The notes under the pieces: generated by a model
What the model was told of the DNA's origin: nothing
What the model saw: the letters and a program-made list of their open reading frames with translations, nothing else
Databases searched by the model: none
In this document: positions 9,640 through 20,573 of the stretch, in pieces
How positions within the stretch are numbered: the first letter of the stretch is position 1
Layout: each line of letters begins with the position of its first letter
From: Portulaca oleracea
Lineage: Eukaryota; Streptophyta; Magnoliopsida; Caryophyllales; Portulacaceae
NCBI GenBank assembly: GCA_029582165.1
Contig: CM055875.1
Span: 8,725,501-8,789,500, forward strand
Length of the DNA stretch: 64,000 nt
Direction: 5' to 3'
Made by a program: the position numbers and the translations under genes

Positions 9640-11399
9640 AACTAACTTGTGTTTTGATTTTACCTGATATTAACTATTATATTAGGGGGAGACAGCCACA
9701 TAGCATTTGGCAAAGAGCTGCTCCGATCGACCCTGCTCTATACCCCAACCGTGTAAGACTTGAACGGGGGGAGGATTGGTAAGATGATCACATAAAATCC
9801 TATGTACAGTGATTTAGCATTGGTTTTAATAACTTTATTTGTTTTTATCGTGACGATTGCATAGGTTCGTCGATCCCCGTTCAACACGGTTTGTTGGAAG
9901 GCAAATTCGTGCCCACCCAAATCCAAAGCATGCTTCCCAATGGTCCAAAGAAGAGAAAACAAATTTGTGGTTGGATTTCTGTGTAAGTAATTATGCGAAT
10001 TGGGTTATGATTTTCTTTTATGTAATAGTCGTTTAACTAATCACTAGCAAGTTACTTTATACAGCGACATTATGTGTGGGAAGAAGAATTAACAAGAGAT
10101 GTGTTTAGTGGGTAGCACACGAAATTGTGCGACCGGGCTTCTGATACGAGGTACAAGGTCAGGACCAAGAAGAGGACGGACCTAACTCATATGAGCGATG
10201 AGCATCGTGATGTAATAGATGAGGAATCCCAAACCGAGGATTTCATTCGGCGGTCCAATGCCGCCAAAGCAAACAGGAACAATGAAAACTCCACTAATTG
10301 CATTACGCGCGTCGGCTCGGTTTCGGCATCAAGTTATATGAAGAAGAAGGTGAATCCTAAATTGGCACAATTAATAAATTAAAGTTATATGTATACATTA
10401 ACAATTACGAACTATCTAAACAATTGTTTAAATTTACTATTTTAATTTGTAGATGGCCGAGGGAAATTCATGACCCTGTCAGAAGTCCACGCTCACATTC
10501 ACTGTGGGCGAGATCCTACGGGGAATCCGGTGTGGAGCTCCCCACATGATGCCACACTTCCTGTAAGTTTCCTTTAAACATATTCATAAACATTAACTTG
10601 TGTTTTGGATTGTATTTGAACTACGGTGTGTGGCCGTACATTGTTTATGTGTGTTTGGAATTTATTTGAACTCCGGCGTGTGGCTGTACAAATACATTAT
10701 ATTTGTTTGAGATTTATTTGAACTCCGGCGTGTGGCCGTGCATGTTTTATGTGTGTTTGGGATTTATTTGAACTCCGGCATGTGGCCGTGCATGTTTTAT
10801 GTTTGTTTGGGATTTATTTGAACTCCGGCGTGTGGCCGTGCATGTTTTATGTGTGTTTGGATTGTATTTGAACTCCGGCGTGTGGCCGTGAATGGTTTAA
10901 GTTGTGTTTGGATTGTATTTGAACTCCGGCGTGTGACCGTGAATGGTTTAAGTTGTGTTTGGATTGTATTTGAACTCCGTCGTGTGGCCGTGCATGTTTT
11001 ATGCCCGTTTTTTTATTGTGTTTGCTACTTATGTATGAATGCTTGCAGGAAACTTTTCGCCAAAAGTGTGAGGAGCGTGGCATAATTGAGAAATCCCCGG
11101 AAACTAGGGAGTTGTACCTCCAACTGGCAGGGGAGTACAAACCCAAAGACCAAGCTGTATATGGTCTTAGGAGTGCGACCTCGCACTTCTATGATACTCC
11201 ACGCCCTGCCCAGGGTAGTTCTTCTTCTTCTCCTTCGAGGTATCCCCACGCAACTCCGTCCACCGATGCTATTGTGCGAGATCAACTTGCCGCCCACTCG
11301 TCCACCCTCTCCCAGATTCAAAGCCAATTAAGCCAAGTTTTCCAACATCAACAACAAGGCGGTAGTTCTTCTTCCCCATCTCAATATCTAAACTTATAA
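9640..11399 (+). pseudogene. TNP1/Transposase_24-like gene of the CACTA
   Basis: This second CACTA gene would encode the accessory DNA-binding/transposase_24-type protein. Exon-like blocks are 9685-9780, about 9865-9985 (with an EEKTNLWLDFCV-like end at a GTAAGT), 10080-10380 (RRSNAAKANRNNENS, then GSVSASSYMKKKV), 10454-10562 (GRDPTGNPVWSSP, ending at GTAAGT) and 11049-11399. The last block reads EERGIIEKSPETRELYLQLA, then a serine-rich stretch and a glutamine-rich coiled-coil-like end with a TAA at 11397. The first ATG is not certain. Splice-like GTAAGT sites suggest real introns, one of which (10563-11048) is filled by a minisatellite. Exon limits are approximate. Confidence 0.7.
10605..11005. 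repeat. Intron minisatellite, ~50 bp x 8
   Basis: Eight copies of about 50 bp share the core TATTTGAACTCCGGCGTGTGG followed by CCGTGCATGTTTTATG or CCGTGAATGGTTTAAG. They sit between a splice-donor-like site at 10562 and the exon beginning near 11049. Copies 1-2 are the most diverged. Confidence 0.9.
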
Positions 11400-11633
11400 G
11401 GATACCCGCAATTCCCTCCCCAACCTTGAACTTATGCACTTTTAGTTATGAACTTAGCTTGAACTTTTAGTTATGAACTTTTAAGTTGTGTTTGGATTGT
11501 ATGAAACTTAGCTTGAACTTTTAGCTATTATATATATGTATGAACTTTTAGTTATGCATGAATGTTTAATATTATATATGTTTAAGTATGTTATGTATGA
11601 AACTGACAGGTGAAAAAATACGCAGCTGATATA

Positions 11634-11990
11634 TACTTTTTTTGTGTGGAAGAAACAGTGAGTTAATTCCATTAACAAAGAGAATATAATAGTGTTTACA
11701 AACCAAGGGGAAACAGATTGTGACCCCAACAAAACAAAACTAACACCTCAAAAACAACTTAAAACAACTTGAACAAGCCATGGATTCATTCAAATCTCAA
11801 ATAAACATCTTGATACACCAACCCAGCTACCACCTTGTGGTTTCTTTCCAAGTTTTGGTAGACCCTTCGATTTCTCTCGTGCCAAACATGGTATATCAAA
11901 GCAGCAATCATCAAAGCTTGTTTATTTCTCAATCTTCCCTGTAGCCCAGAAATCGATAATTCCCTATAAACAATGATAGAATGGGAATTA
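11634..11990 (-). mobile_element. LINE (L1-type) ORF2 C-terminal fragment
   Basis: The minus strand between about 11960 and 11800 reads GRLRNKQALMIAALIYHVWH and continues ERNRRVYQNLERNHK. This is the conserved end of plant LINE ORF2 (zf-RVT region and the AALIYxVWxERNRR motif). A T-run on the + strand near 11636 may be the trace of the poly-A tail. It is a short 5'-truncated insertion inside the CACTA, with no reverse transcriptase domain left. Confidence 0.82.
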
Positions 11991-12011
11991 GACTGCCCGA
12001 AGACTTCAGAG

Positions 12012-12014
<3 letters not shown>

Positions 12015-12090
<76 letters not shown>
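12015..12090. repeat. (AT)38 microsatellite
   Basis: A pure AT run of 76 bp separates the LINE fragment from the CACTA subterminal repeats. Confidence 0.97.
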
Positions 12091-12092
<2 letters not shown>

Positions 12093-12109
12093 ATAATATA
12101 ATAATATCA

Positions 12110-12552
12110 GCGACCGATATTTCAACAAATACAGTATGATTATAACCTAGTCGATTTAATCCAGAATTTTTTTTTAAAAAATTAAATTATAATCTGCGAC
12201 CGATATGTATCAGTCGCTGATTATTAGTCACTATTTTGCGATTGATACATTGCGACCGATAGGGTATCGGTCACTAAATTTGCGATGGATATTTTGCGAC
12301 CGATATAGTATCGGTCGCTAAACTGGCGACCGATATACAGCAACCGATATGGTATCGGTCGCTGATTAGCGACCGATACGTAACGGTCGCCCTGTCGTAT
12401 ATCGGACGCAAGTTTGGCGACCGATTGGTATCGGTTGCTCGGTTCGTCAAACGACGGATATGCAGCGACCGATACGTATCGGTCACTGATATCGGTCGCC
12501 CACCCTCTGTTGCGACCGATAGAGCCCGTTTGCGACCGACAGTAACGGTCGC
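12110..12552. repeat. CACTA subterminal repeats (GCGACCGAT / ATCGGTCGC)
   Basis: The motif GCGACCGATA and its reverse complement TATCGGTCGC recur about fifteen times in 440 bp, often as face-to-face pairs such as 12296-12319. Such arrays near CACTA ends are the known binding sites of the TNPA/TNP1 class protein. Some copies have point changes (GTATCAGTCGC, CAACCGATA). Confidence 0.9.
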
Positions 12553-12558
12553 CGTAGG

Positions 12559-12575
12559 CCTGTTCTGTTGTAGTG
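12559..12575 (-). other. CACTA right terminal inverted repeat
   Basis: On the minus strand the element begins CACTACAACAGAACAGG. The next bases, CAC (12576-12578), could be the 3-bp target duplication, but the left end needed to confirm this is gone. Confidence 0.85.
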
Positions 12576-13581
12576 CACCCTTAATTACCCCCTAACCCAT
12601 AAGGTTTCTAGCCACTAATCATGATAAAAACTATGCTAACAACATCCAAAGCAAACCTAAACATGATTTCTAGCATCCAACAATCAAGAACAAGCAAAAC
12701 AATGAAAATAACAAGCAAAGCAATTAAAGAGCAATGAAAGTAATTAGCAAAGCAATTAATGAAAGAGTTAAGGGAAGAGAAAAATAATCAAAATGCTGTA
12801 GATGAACAAGAGAAAGAAATAAAAAGATCGTCCAATAATCTCTCAATTGTTTGAATCTCCAAATCTTCACAAACACCACAAACCCTAGATTAATCTCTCA
12901 CTAATCTCTCTCTAAAACTCACTAATACAAAGCTCGAAATTAAAGTCTAAAAACCAGAATCGGATCCCCTAAGATAATCGTCAATAGGGATATATATACA
13001 AGGCATAACAGTTAGGCAAAACGCAGCACTTCAAGCCAAACATGCGCGCAGAAAAATGGGAGACCGTAGGTACGGTCTCTCACGGTCCAGCAGTGGTAGC
13101 GGGTGCCACCAGGAGGGTAGCGGGTGCCACCAAGCGAAAACCCAGGGCGATTTTCAAGCTTCGTAAGATCGTAGGTGCAGTCCGGCTGATCGCAGGTGCG
13201 GTCTCCCTCGGCCCAGCTGAGGTAGCGGGTGCCACCAATAGGGTGGCGGGGGCTACCCTCTGATTTTCTTCCCTTTTGTTCCTTCCTTTTCCCAAGGCAT
13301 GTAACGCCCGTTACGAGGGTCGTAGCGGGTGTTACCCCACTGATTTGCACCAAATGAAGGGAAAGAGGTCTCGGGTCAACTCTGCCTCGGCTCTCGGTCC
13401 GGCTCGACTTGGGAAATCACCAAAAAGGCTAAAAAATGGCCCGTTTTACCTCGTTTTTTGTGTAAAACGCCAAAACCTACAAAATAACCCAAAACATACT
13501 AAAAGACATGAAATTAAACAAGAAACGAGTCAAAATCCTAAGAATTAAGGCGCTATTTAGACACAAAATTGAGTCTAAACA

Positions 13582-15480
13582 GGGAGGAAAAGAGTGCATT
13601 TAGCGTATGCACCAAGCCCTTTAAACCCCCTGGCAGCCCGAGTGGACGAGGTGGTCTCGTGACGGTTTGTAGCGGCTTTACCCACAAAAGCCAAAGAAAA
13701 AGGAGAGAGGGAAAGTGAAAAACAAAACAAAAGGAAAGAAAAGAAAAAGGGAAGCAACTTGTTTCAAGGATTCATGCATTCACAACCAAGAAAATGATAC
13801 TAATCATCCAAAAGGAACCGTTGTGAACATATCAAATACACCTAACTCAAGCAATTGCCAATCTTAGAGGTTTTCGATTCCTGACACCTCATGTAAAGCT
13901 AAATCCCATGTGCGTAAGTGCTTAGTGGGTTCTAAATGATTCCAATCAGTCCCCAAGAAAAACTCACACCCGAGCTCGAAACAAAGCGAGAAAGTAAATA
14001 AAAACGGTGTGTTTCCCTTATTTATGTCGCCCTTGGCTTGGTGAGGGCCGCAGGAAATGCAAGGTGAGACTTTATTGAGAATGACTTCATTTAGATTAAT
14101 AATGGTCGCCGTTAGCTTTTCGGGAATTGTAACGGTCCATAACGGGGTTTACCCTCCCAACACAGGCTTTTCCGTACACCTCATCATTACGAACAATGGA
14201 GGTTTAAGGGGTAATAGCGCCGCATCGCTAATACCTGTCCCATGTAGGTAGACTAACTTTATGCTGGTTAATGCCATATTCGACCGACACAAACCAATTA
14301 ATTAAATTTAATTAAGAATTCACTTTTTTTTTTTTCAACAAACTCGGATGTGGCCAACTAGAGCCTCCCTGTTTCAATCAGGATGTGAAATAAAACAGGG
14401 ATCTCGCTAGACACTCAATGAAGAGAATCTATATAGATGAGTCATGACAACGCCCAAGCTAGGGTCGATAATGCTCAAACCGGTTTCTTTCAAAGAAGAT
14501 CAAGAAAATCTTCCCAATTTTGACAACATTATCCAAGAAACGAAGTAAAAACAAAAAGCAAAGCTAAAACGAAAACTTTTAAGGTTTTTCACTCCCTTTT
14601 TTCTCCTTTTTCACACAAAAGTTTTTCAAATTTTAGGCAAAACTAAGAAAAACAAAAAGATCTAGGTTGTCTACCCTTGCGCATGAAATGTCTTCCCCCC
14701 CACACTTAAAGCTTCACAATGTCCTCATTGTGAGAAGGTGTCACAAGAAAAGGGTAGAAAAACTAGATAAAAACACACAAAATAACTAGCATGTAAGTGG
14801 TGGCGACCTGAGCCCACACGACTCCATCAACAAAATATAGCCAACACATTCACACTTAGGGGCACACCACCAAAAATAAAGATCAAGCATGCAACGGATC
14901 ATAATATTCATCAAGTAAAGAGAAGGGTAGAAAGATATTACCTCAAGCTCTTCTAAAATAAATGCTCAAGCCATGATCCGAAGTCGTCAACCAGTAAGAA
15001 CACGACATCAAGGTAGAAAAACGACGTAAACTTGACAATGATGCATGCGAGATGTAAAAAAAAGAAAAACAACTTACTTAATACTAAAAAGCTAAAAATA
15101 TGAACAATATGTACATTGCTAATGTTAAACCTTATTCCCAAATCTCACTCTTTTGAGGCGGGAAATAAGGGTGAGGTACTCGCCACAACCCGGTCCTACA
15201 TCCAAATAAATCGAATGCAAACCACACCAACCCATCCAAAGAAACCCAAAGAAGTGCTTTGACACAATTGCAAAGGATACATCAACACAAAAGTAAGCCG
15301 AACAAATTTGGAGTTAATCATTATTCAAGCCAAAAGCCAGACAACACATGCTAAACCAACAATTCTTTCCTCCCCACCAAGTCCCCGATGAAGCACCCCC
15401 CACACTTATATGACATGCAAAAGAAACATGTAAAGATAATTAAAGAGATCAAGTGGGGGCGGGGACACTTACAAACAGTT
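13582..15480. other. Athila B 3' non-coding region
   Basis: No gene is supported. The stretch lies beyond the env-position gene of Athila B. On the minus strand it carries purine tracts of the form AAGTGTGGGGGG (14696-14707 and 15399-15408), like those scattered before the 3' LTR in this family. A small palindrome, CACAATGTCCTCATTGTG, stands at 14716. No 3' LTR follows. Confidence 0.55.
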
Positions 15481-16892
15481 CAGAAATCGGATCCTCCCGG
15501 AGGAGGATGGGGTTGGTTTTGAAGTTGCAAGTGGATACATTCAAGTGTCTTTTGCTGGGCTTGAAGAAGATCTTGCAAACTCCAAAGCATATTGTGTTGG
15601 CTTTGGATTAATGCTCGTTGTGCTCGGAACTCGGCATGTAATTCCTCAAGTCGAGCACTAAGGTGTCCCAGTGAGGTACCTTTAGCTTGGCTTGTACTTG
15701 CATTTTCCCCTTTTGCTTGCTCTTCTTCCTCCTCGTTTTCAGTTTCTTCCTCACCTTCTTCATCATCGTCCCCATCGGATTCAAAAGGGCCGCCTACTAA
15801 ACGACGACCTCAATGCTTTTGACCACACGACCAATTGCGTCGGTCGGTGATATCCAACCAACGTTCTGCGTGATCATGATATATGTGAATTGCGGCACTA
15901 TGGAGTCCATGACCATGTTGGTAAATTGTTTGTGTCCGATGTTTTTCCAAAATCTCATCTTCCGCAACCGAACACCATCGATAGGATCGGGAAAGTATCT
16001 CGGATTCCACTTGGCTAGGTAAGATTTGAAGCCTTGTTTCTTAAGAAAGTGACAAATTATATGTCCTATGCCAACTGTCATAGGACGAACTTCAAGACTA
16101 ATTTCCCGAAGACAATGAAAGATGCAAGAGCCCGTGTTGACACGACGACCGTTGACAACATTGAAGATCACGAAGAGATCGTCCTTACGAACTTTTGGTC
16201 GCCCATCATCTCAGCCAAAGACGGAACTTGTAACAATCTGGTGAAGAAGTCGAACAACCAGATTACAAAAATCCCGAGCCTTAGAATTATTCGGGCAGTG
16301 GATCTTTGAATGTCGCGGGCTTTTGTATACCTTCTCCTCCAACAGGTGAGGGCTCTCATTGCCTCTTGCTCATCGAAGTTTGTACAATCTTCGTAATAAA
16401 ACCCGTCCAAGGGAAGACCCAATGCGTGACATAAGTCATGAACCGAACATGTAATCTCCTCCTTCGCCACCCGAAAGCTAAAAGTAGCGTTTGGTGTTCC
16501 GTTATCCTTCACCACCAGCGAACTCAGAAACTCGAGCATCGGCTGGTCAATAATAGGATCACTGATAGTGACAAACACCTCCCAACCCAAGGTTTTTATG
16601 AAGTAGTCCATGCTTGGCTTACAGTAGACGTCTTTTGTTGTTTCTTCGTCATAGACGTCAGGGGCACAAATTTTTCGTTGTTTGAATCTCATAAACCGTT
16701 GTTTATGCATTTCGTCGCTGAAAGTGACTTTGACTTTCGGGTCACATCGAATAAGAGAGGCTGGTTATGCCTTATAACGATTCTTGCCTGGCACCGACGA
16801 CTCAGGTGGTGGAGTGGGCGATTGCTCATCGGATTGGGCACACTTAGATCAACCCATGAGAGCAAGTAAGGGGCAAAGAGTGATGGAAGCAA
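15481..16892 (-). pseudogene. Athila env-position ORF (ATHILA ORF family), broken
   Basis: This gene follows pol in Athila elements and is often called env-like; its function is unknown. The minus strand reads RFMRFKQRKICAPDVYDEET near 16690, FIKTLGWEVFVTISDP, a FSFRVAKEEITCSVHDLCHA segment with ALGLPLDGFYYEDC, and after a frameshift near 16170 VNTGSCIFHCLREISLEV and KSYLAKWNPRYFPDPIDG. These are conserved blocks of the ATHILA ORF-1 family. Downstream the C-terminus becomes glutamate-rich (15715-15770). No signal peptide or clear membrane anchor is seen in what remains. At least one frameshift splits it. Confidence 0.75.
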
Positions 16893-17947
16893 CTAAAACG
16901 AGCGCAAACCCTAAATCTCAACAAGAAAATTCACAAACAACACCCAAAGTCAGGTAGAAAACGCAATTGACACTCAAGGATGCAAGAAATACCTGAGGTG
17001 GAGACTTAGGAGCATTGCATTGCCATAGTCGACTTACAAGGAAGGAAAACCAACCAAAATCGCACTTGGAGAACTTCAAAAGAGGCGAAAATGGCTGAGG
17101 GTGGCGTGGCTAGGGCACGGATTTTCGAATCGGGAGAGTGGAGAAGGAAGAATTGTGAGGGATTGAGAGTTTAGGGTTTGGGTATTAGGGTTTTAGAGAG
17201 AGAGAGAGAAAAAGTCGTTTCAGAGTGTGGAATGAAGAGCAAATGAATTAAAATGAGGGAGAAAAGAGTTATGAAGTCCCGAAAAAAAGCGTAGCTCGAC
17301 AGACCGCAGGCGCGGTGTAGATGGACAGCGGGCATTGTCCCCTTCTGGAGGGAAAATTGGAAATCTCAGCTCGTTTAGACCGCAACCGCGAAGAGGAAGA
17401 CAACCCCTGCGATCCCCTTCTGGCGAAAAATTGGGAAACGGTCGCGGGCGCTTCGACTCTTGTGACGGGAGCGACGGAGCGGGGAACTTTGACATTTTAC
17501 TCCTTCCAAGCAGACGTAGCGGGCGCTATATGGCTCGTTGCGCTTGCTACCTTGTTCCGGCTCAGAACTTGAAAAACTCATTTTTCTTGAAAATAAAACG
17601 AAGTTCTAGGATTTCTACTCCTTTCATCATTAAGCTCTCTTTCATTCACACACTTAAACACTCACAAACATCTTTCAACACCCAAAAACTTCATTAAATC
17701 ACTCTCTTCACAAATTTTACTTCTCACTCTCATTTTCACTTTCAAATTTTCTATTTTCTCAATTTTTCTCTCTTTTTTTTCTTTTTTTTTTATCTCTTTC
17801 TTTTTCTTTCTAAGACTAAAAACGTGAAGACAAACAAAAGAAAGTAAAATTGCAAGAATAAATGAAAAGCACTAAAGAAGAGGAAAGTAACATGTACCTC
17901 CTCAATTGTTGCTTGTTTTAGGTCTCCAGCTTGACCTAAAGCTTCTT
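16893..17947. other. Athila B spacer between integrase and the env-position gene
   Basis: No gene is supported. It contains a GC-rich block (17285-17560) with motifs such as GACCGCAGGCGCGGT and GTAGCGGGCGCTAT that resemble the GC-rich repeats inside the Athila LTRs (13098-13340, 26040-26330). A long pyrimidine stretch (17720-17812) follows, purine-rich on the coding strand. Confidence 0.6.
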
Positions 17948-18301
17948 TCAACCTTCAACATCAGCGAGGACAACTACCACAGTCCCCGCATACTCTTCTC
18001 CCATGACATATGGTTTGATCCTCGAGGAATTGACCTTGAAACTCTCTCCTTTGTTGTTCTTGAGTTCCACAACCCTAGCGGGAAGGATTTTCACAATCTC
18101 AAAAGGTCCCGACCATCTCGACCTCAACTTCCCCGAGAAGATTTTAAGTCTTGAGTTGAATATAAGAACCCGGTCACCAACCATGAATTCCCTACGATTT
18201 AACCTCTTGTCATGCAAAGCCTTGGTGCACTCTTTATAGATTTTATTGTTCTCATAGGAGTGTCTTTGCAACTCTTCAAGCTCTTCCAATTGGAATAGAC
18301 T

Positions 18302-18480
18302 CAATGAAACTTGAGTAAGGAGTAGATCTTTTGTTTTAGAGATTTTCTAGAATTTATTTGAAAACGATAATTCCTTTCTTTATTTGTTTGCTGTAACTAC
18401 TTGAGCCGGGCGAGAGGAAACTTTCACGTCCGGTTTTAAAGGGGGGGGGGAGATTTTATAGGATCCTATCCCAATTTTTC
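18302..18480 (+). pseudogene. rpoC1: Plastid rpoC1 fragment: group II intron end and start of exon 2
   Basis: Nuclear copy of plastid DNA (NUPT). It ends with a group II intron domain V (from 18404), an intron-like 3' end at 18469 and codons reading PNFS/H, which fit the beginning of rpoC1 exon 2. It breaks off at about 18480, where a second plastid piece in the opposite orientation starts. Identification as rpoC1 rests on recall of the exon 2 start and on its plausibility beside rpoC2. The intron assignment is safer than the gene name. Confidence 0.65.
18404..18437 (+). ncRNA. Group II intron domain V (relic)
   Basis: GAGCCGGGCGAGAGGAAACT and the following TTCACGTCCGGTTT pair into the bulged hairpin of a group II intron domain V. 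It is part of the transferred plastid fragment and is not expected to function in the nucleus. Confidence 0.75.
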
Positions 18481-19646
18481 ATTTATGGGTATTTCAATCG
18501 AAATTTGGGAAAGGGGCATTAATTCTTTGTCTCGTTCTTGACTCAATTGAAATGGAATAATGAATCTATTTCTTCGCCTCTTTGCCAAAAAATCAAAAAT
18601 TTTGGCAGGATATATGAGATTACAATGACCCATTTGATTAAGTTCTGAATAATCGGGAATCCTATCCTTGTTTTTACTAGAAGGACCCGGAAATTTCTCT
18701 TTTACTTGATCATTAATCAATGAGGAGTGAGAAATATATCTTTGTTCGAAAGAAAGAGAATGAACGTTCGTTTGATCTTGATCCTTGTGGAGCGAAAACG
18801 TAACTACACTGGATCTATAGGGCCTTCCTGATAATATCCATAAACGACTTGTTTTTGGTAAGAGATGAACATTCTTGTATGTAAATTCGTGCATGGTACA
18901 CATCGGTACTCCAAAGTGCATTTCCTTCCGAGTCGAATAAATATGTTTTCGAACCCTTTCCTTAAAATTCAAGGTAGATGTGCACGAATTTCAAAGAATC
19001 ACTTGTTCGGATTCAACATATTGATTGTTTTGAACTAAAAGAAAACTTTTGGTGGAATATTCACATTATGTAGAATATCTTCACTCTCAATAGTGACATA
19101 CAAGTCTATATAACACGAGAAGGCGGGTGTTCATGACGTACGTGTGGGATGAACCAAAACCTCATAGAATTTTATTTTACCAATAGAAGAGACTCGTACA
19201 TGTTCTGCGGTACTTCGTGAATACTCCGCCGATGAAAAGTTCTTAATGTTAGTTGAGTACGTGTTCCCCAATGGATTGACCTGCAATAATACCTACAGCT
19301 TCTCCCAATTCGACTAGGTCGCCGTGAGTAGGACTCCGTCCATAACATAATCGACAGATCCAAGACGTGCTCCTACAAGTAAAAGGAGTTCGGATGCATA
19401 TTGGTTGGGTTCGAAAGGTTATGAATCGATTGACAAGTCCAACCCCGATATCTTGATTTCGGGTGGCCACGCACCGTGAACCCAGATAAATATCGTCTGC
19501 TAATACACGACCAATTAATGTTTGGATAAAAATTCTTTCTGGCATCATACCGTTTCGAGGACTTACAGAAATACCCCGAAAGGTACCACAATCTGTTTTA
19601 CGTACAACAATATGTTGAACTACTTCGACAAGCCTGCGCGTGAGGT
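18481..19646 (-). pseudogene. rpoC2: Plastid rpoC2 fragment (NUPT)
   Basis: The minus strand encodes an internal part of the plastid RNA polymerase beta'' subunit. From 19646: [58 protein letters not shown] and [20 protein letters not shown]. Then, after a frameshift near 19260, come TQLTLRTFH and the later block [40 protein letters not shown]. Several indels and substitutions show that it is an old, non-functional nuclear copy. Together with the rpoC1 piece it forms a 1,345-bp insert in Athila B's integrase. The two plastid genes lie in the same direction in plastomes but in opposite directions here. Confidence 0.93.
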
Positions 19647-20573
19647 ATTTACACCCGCCGCTTTAAGATCATAATTCATCTTCTTGATGGCCCACATCAT
19701 TTTATGCTCAAGCTCTACGGGAAAATGACAAGCCTTCCCATAAACTAAGCGGAATGGTGTAGTCCCTATGGGCATCTTACAAGCGGTGCGATAAGCCCAT
19801 AAAACATCATCGAGCTTGTCTACCCAATCTTTTCGCGAAGAAGCGACAGTTTTCTCTAAAATCTCCTTGATAGCACGATTCGATATCTCTACTTGGCCTT
19901 GAGTTTGAGGATGATAGGGTAATCCTCTTTTATGATCGATACCATACTTTGACAACAAGGACTCGAACCTCTTCTCAATAAAATGAGAACCATTACCACT
20001 AATGATCACTCTTGGAACTCCAAATCTGGGAAAGATGACCTTCTTCAACAATATAGATACGGATCTTGCATCGCATCTAACACATGCGATTGCTTACATC
20101 CACTTTGACACATAGTCAACCGCTACTAGAATATATTGGTGACCCCGCGAAGATGGAAATGGACCCATGAAGTCCAATCCCCATACATCGAAAACCTCCA
20201 CTTCAAGGATGTAATTAAGTGTCCCCTCATTCCGGCGAGAGAGGTTTCCAGACCTTTGGCACTTATCACAGGCTTGAACATGTAAATGAGCATCACGAAA
20301 TAGGGTCGGCCACCAATAACCCGATTGTAATACTCTAGCGGTTGTCTTGTTGGAGCCTCCATGGCCTCCACATGGAAATTCATGACAATGAGATAAAACA
20401 GACTTCACTTCACTTTCAGCTAGACATCATCTATACATCCCGTCATTACACAAACGAAACAAGAATGGATCGTCCCAATAGAAATGCTTCACATCATGAA
20501 AGAACTTCTTCTTTTGGTGCGGAGTAAGGTTTTGTGGGACTACCTCACTTGCCAAGTAGTTGATGATGTCCGC

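Larger units (their letters stand above)
7256..12575 (+). mobile_element. CACTA (En/Spm) transposon, 5'-truncated
   Basis: Two genes in CACTA order (TNP2-like transposase, then a TNP1/Transposase_24-like gene) are followed by a subterminal array of short direct and inverted repeats. The terminus, on the minus strand, reads CACTACAACAGAACAGG and ends at 12575. The flanking sequence from 12576 resumes Athila LTR. The left terminus and the transposase N-terminus are missing, so it is a dead copy. It is nested in Athila A's LTR and is itself hit by a LINE fragment. Confidence 0.9.
5713..13581 (-). mobile_element. Athila A, truncated Ty3/gypsy element with nested CACTA
   Basis: On the minus strand the order is 5' LTR (13581 to 6655, split by a CACTA transposon), tRNA-Asp primer site (6651-6634), then gag (6487 to 5713). 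Everything after gag is missing at the junction with GYP1. The primer type and the gag sequence are those of the Athila lineage. Its LTR is homologous to the LTR of Athila B (24955-26585). Confidence 0.85.
6655..13581 (-). repeat. 5' LTR of Athila A, split by CACTA
   Basis: The LTR pieces are 6655 to about 7137 and 12576-13581. Both align with Athila B's LTR: the left piece around the AACCTCCTTCCACTTTCGTG block, the right piece from CCCTAACCCATAAGG (12590) to the shared terminus CTAAACA. Total native length is about 1.5-1.6 kb, like LTR B. The right piece contains several short GC-rich copies of TAGCGGGTGCCACC (13098-13340). Confidence 0.85.
17948..20408 (-). pseudogene. Athila B integrase, split by plastid DNA
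   Basis: The integrase would insert the cDNA copy into the genome. The zinc-binding HHCC part is visible near 20400-20220 (HxxxxxGGHGG, then CDKCQRSG). The core has the first aspartate in [13 protein letters not shown]. After a stop near 20094 it continues [15 protein letters not shown], where the second catalytic aspartate is replaced by glycine, and [17 protein letters not shown], where the glutamate is kept. The C-terminal part (LEELEELQRHSYENNKIYKE, then FSGKLRSRWSGPF) lies at 18301-17948, beyond 1,345 bp of plastid DNA. Removing that insert rejoins the frame cleanly. Confidence 0.88.

Noticed and set aside
9561..12090. TA/AT runs as replication origins or matrix attachment sites
   Set aside because: Simple microsatellites inside a CACTA element, with no further support.
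15481..16892. True viral envelope gene
   Set aside because: The sequence matches the ATHILA ORF family by conserved blocks, but no signal peptide, cleavage site or membrane anchor is visible in the remnant.
18481..19646. Functional rpoC2
   Set aside because: Only an internal part is present, with frameshifts, inside a dead retrotransposon.
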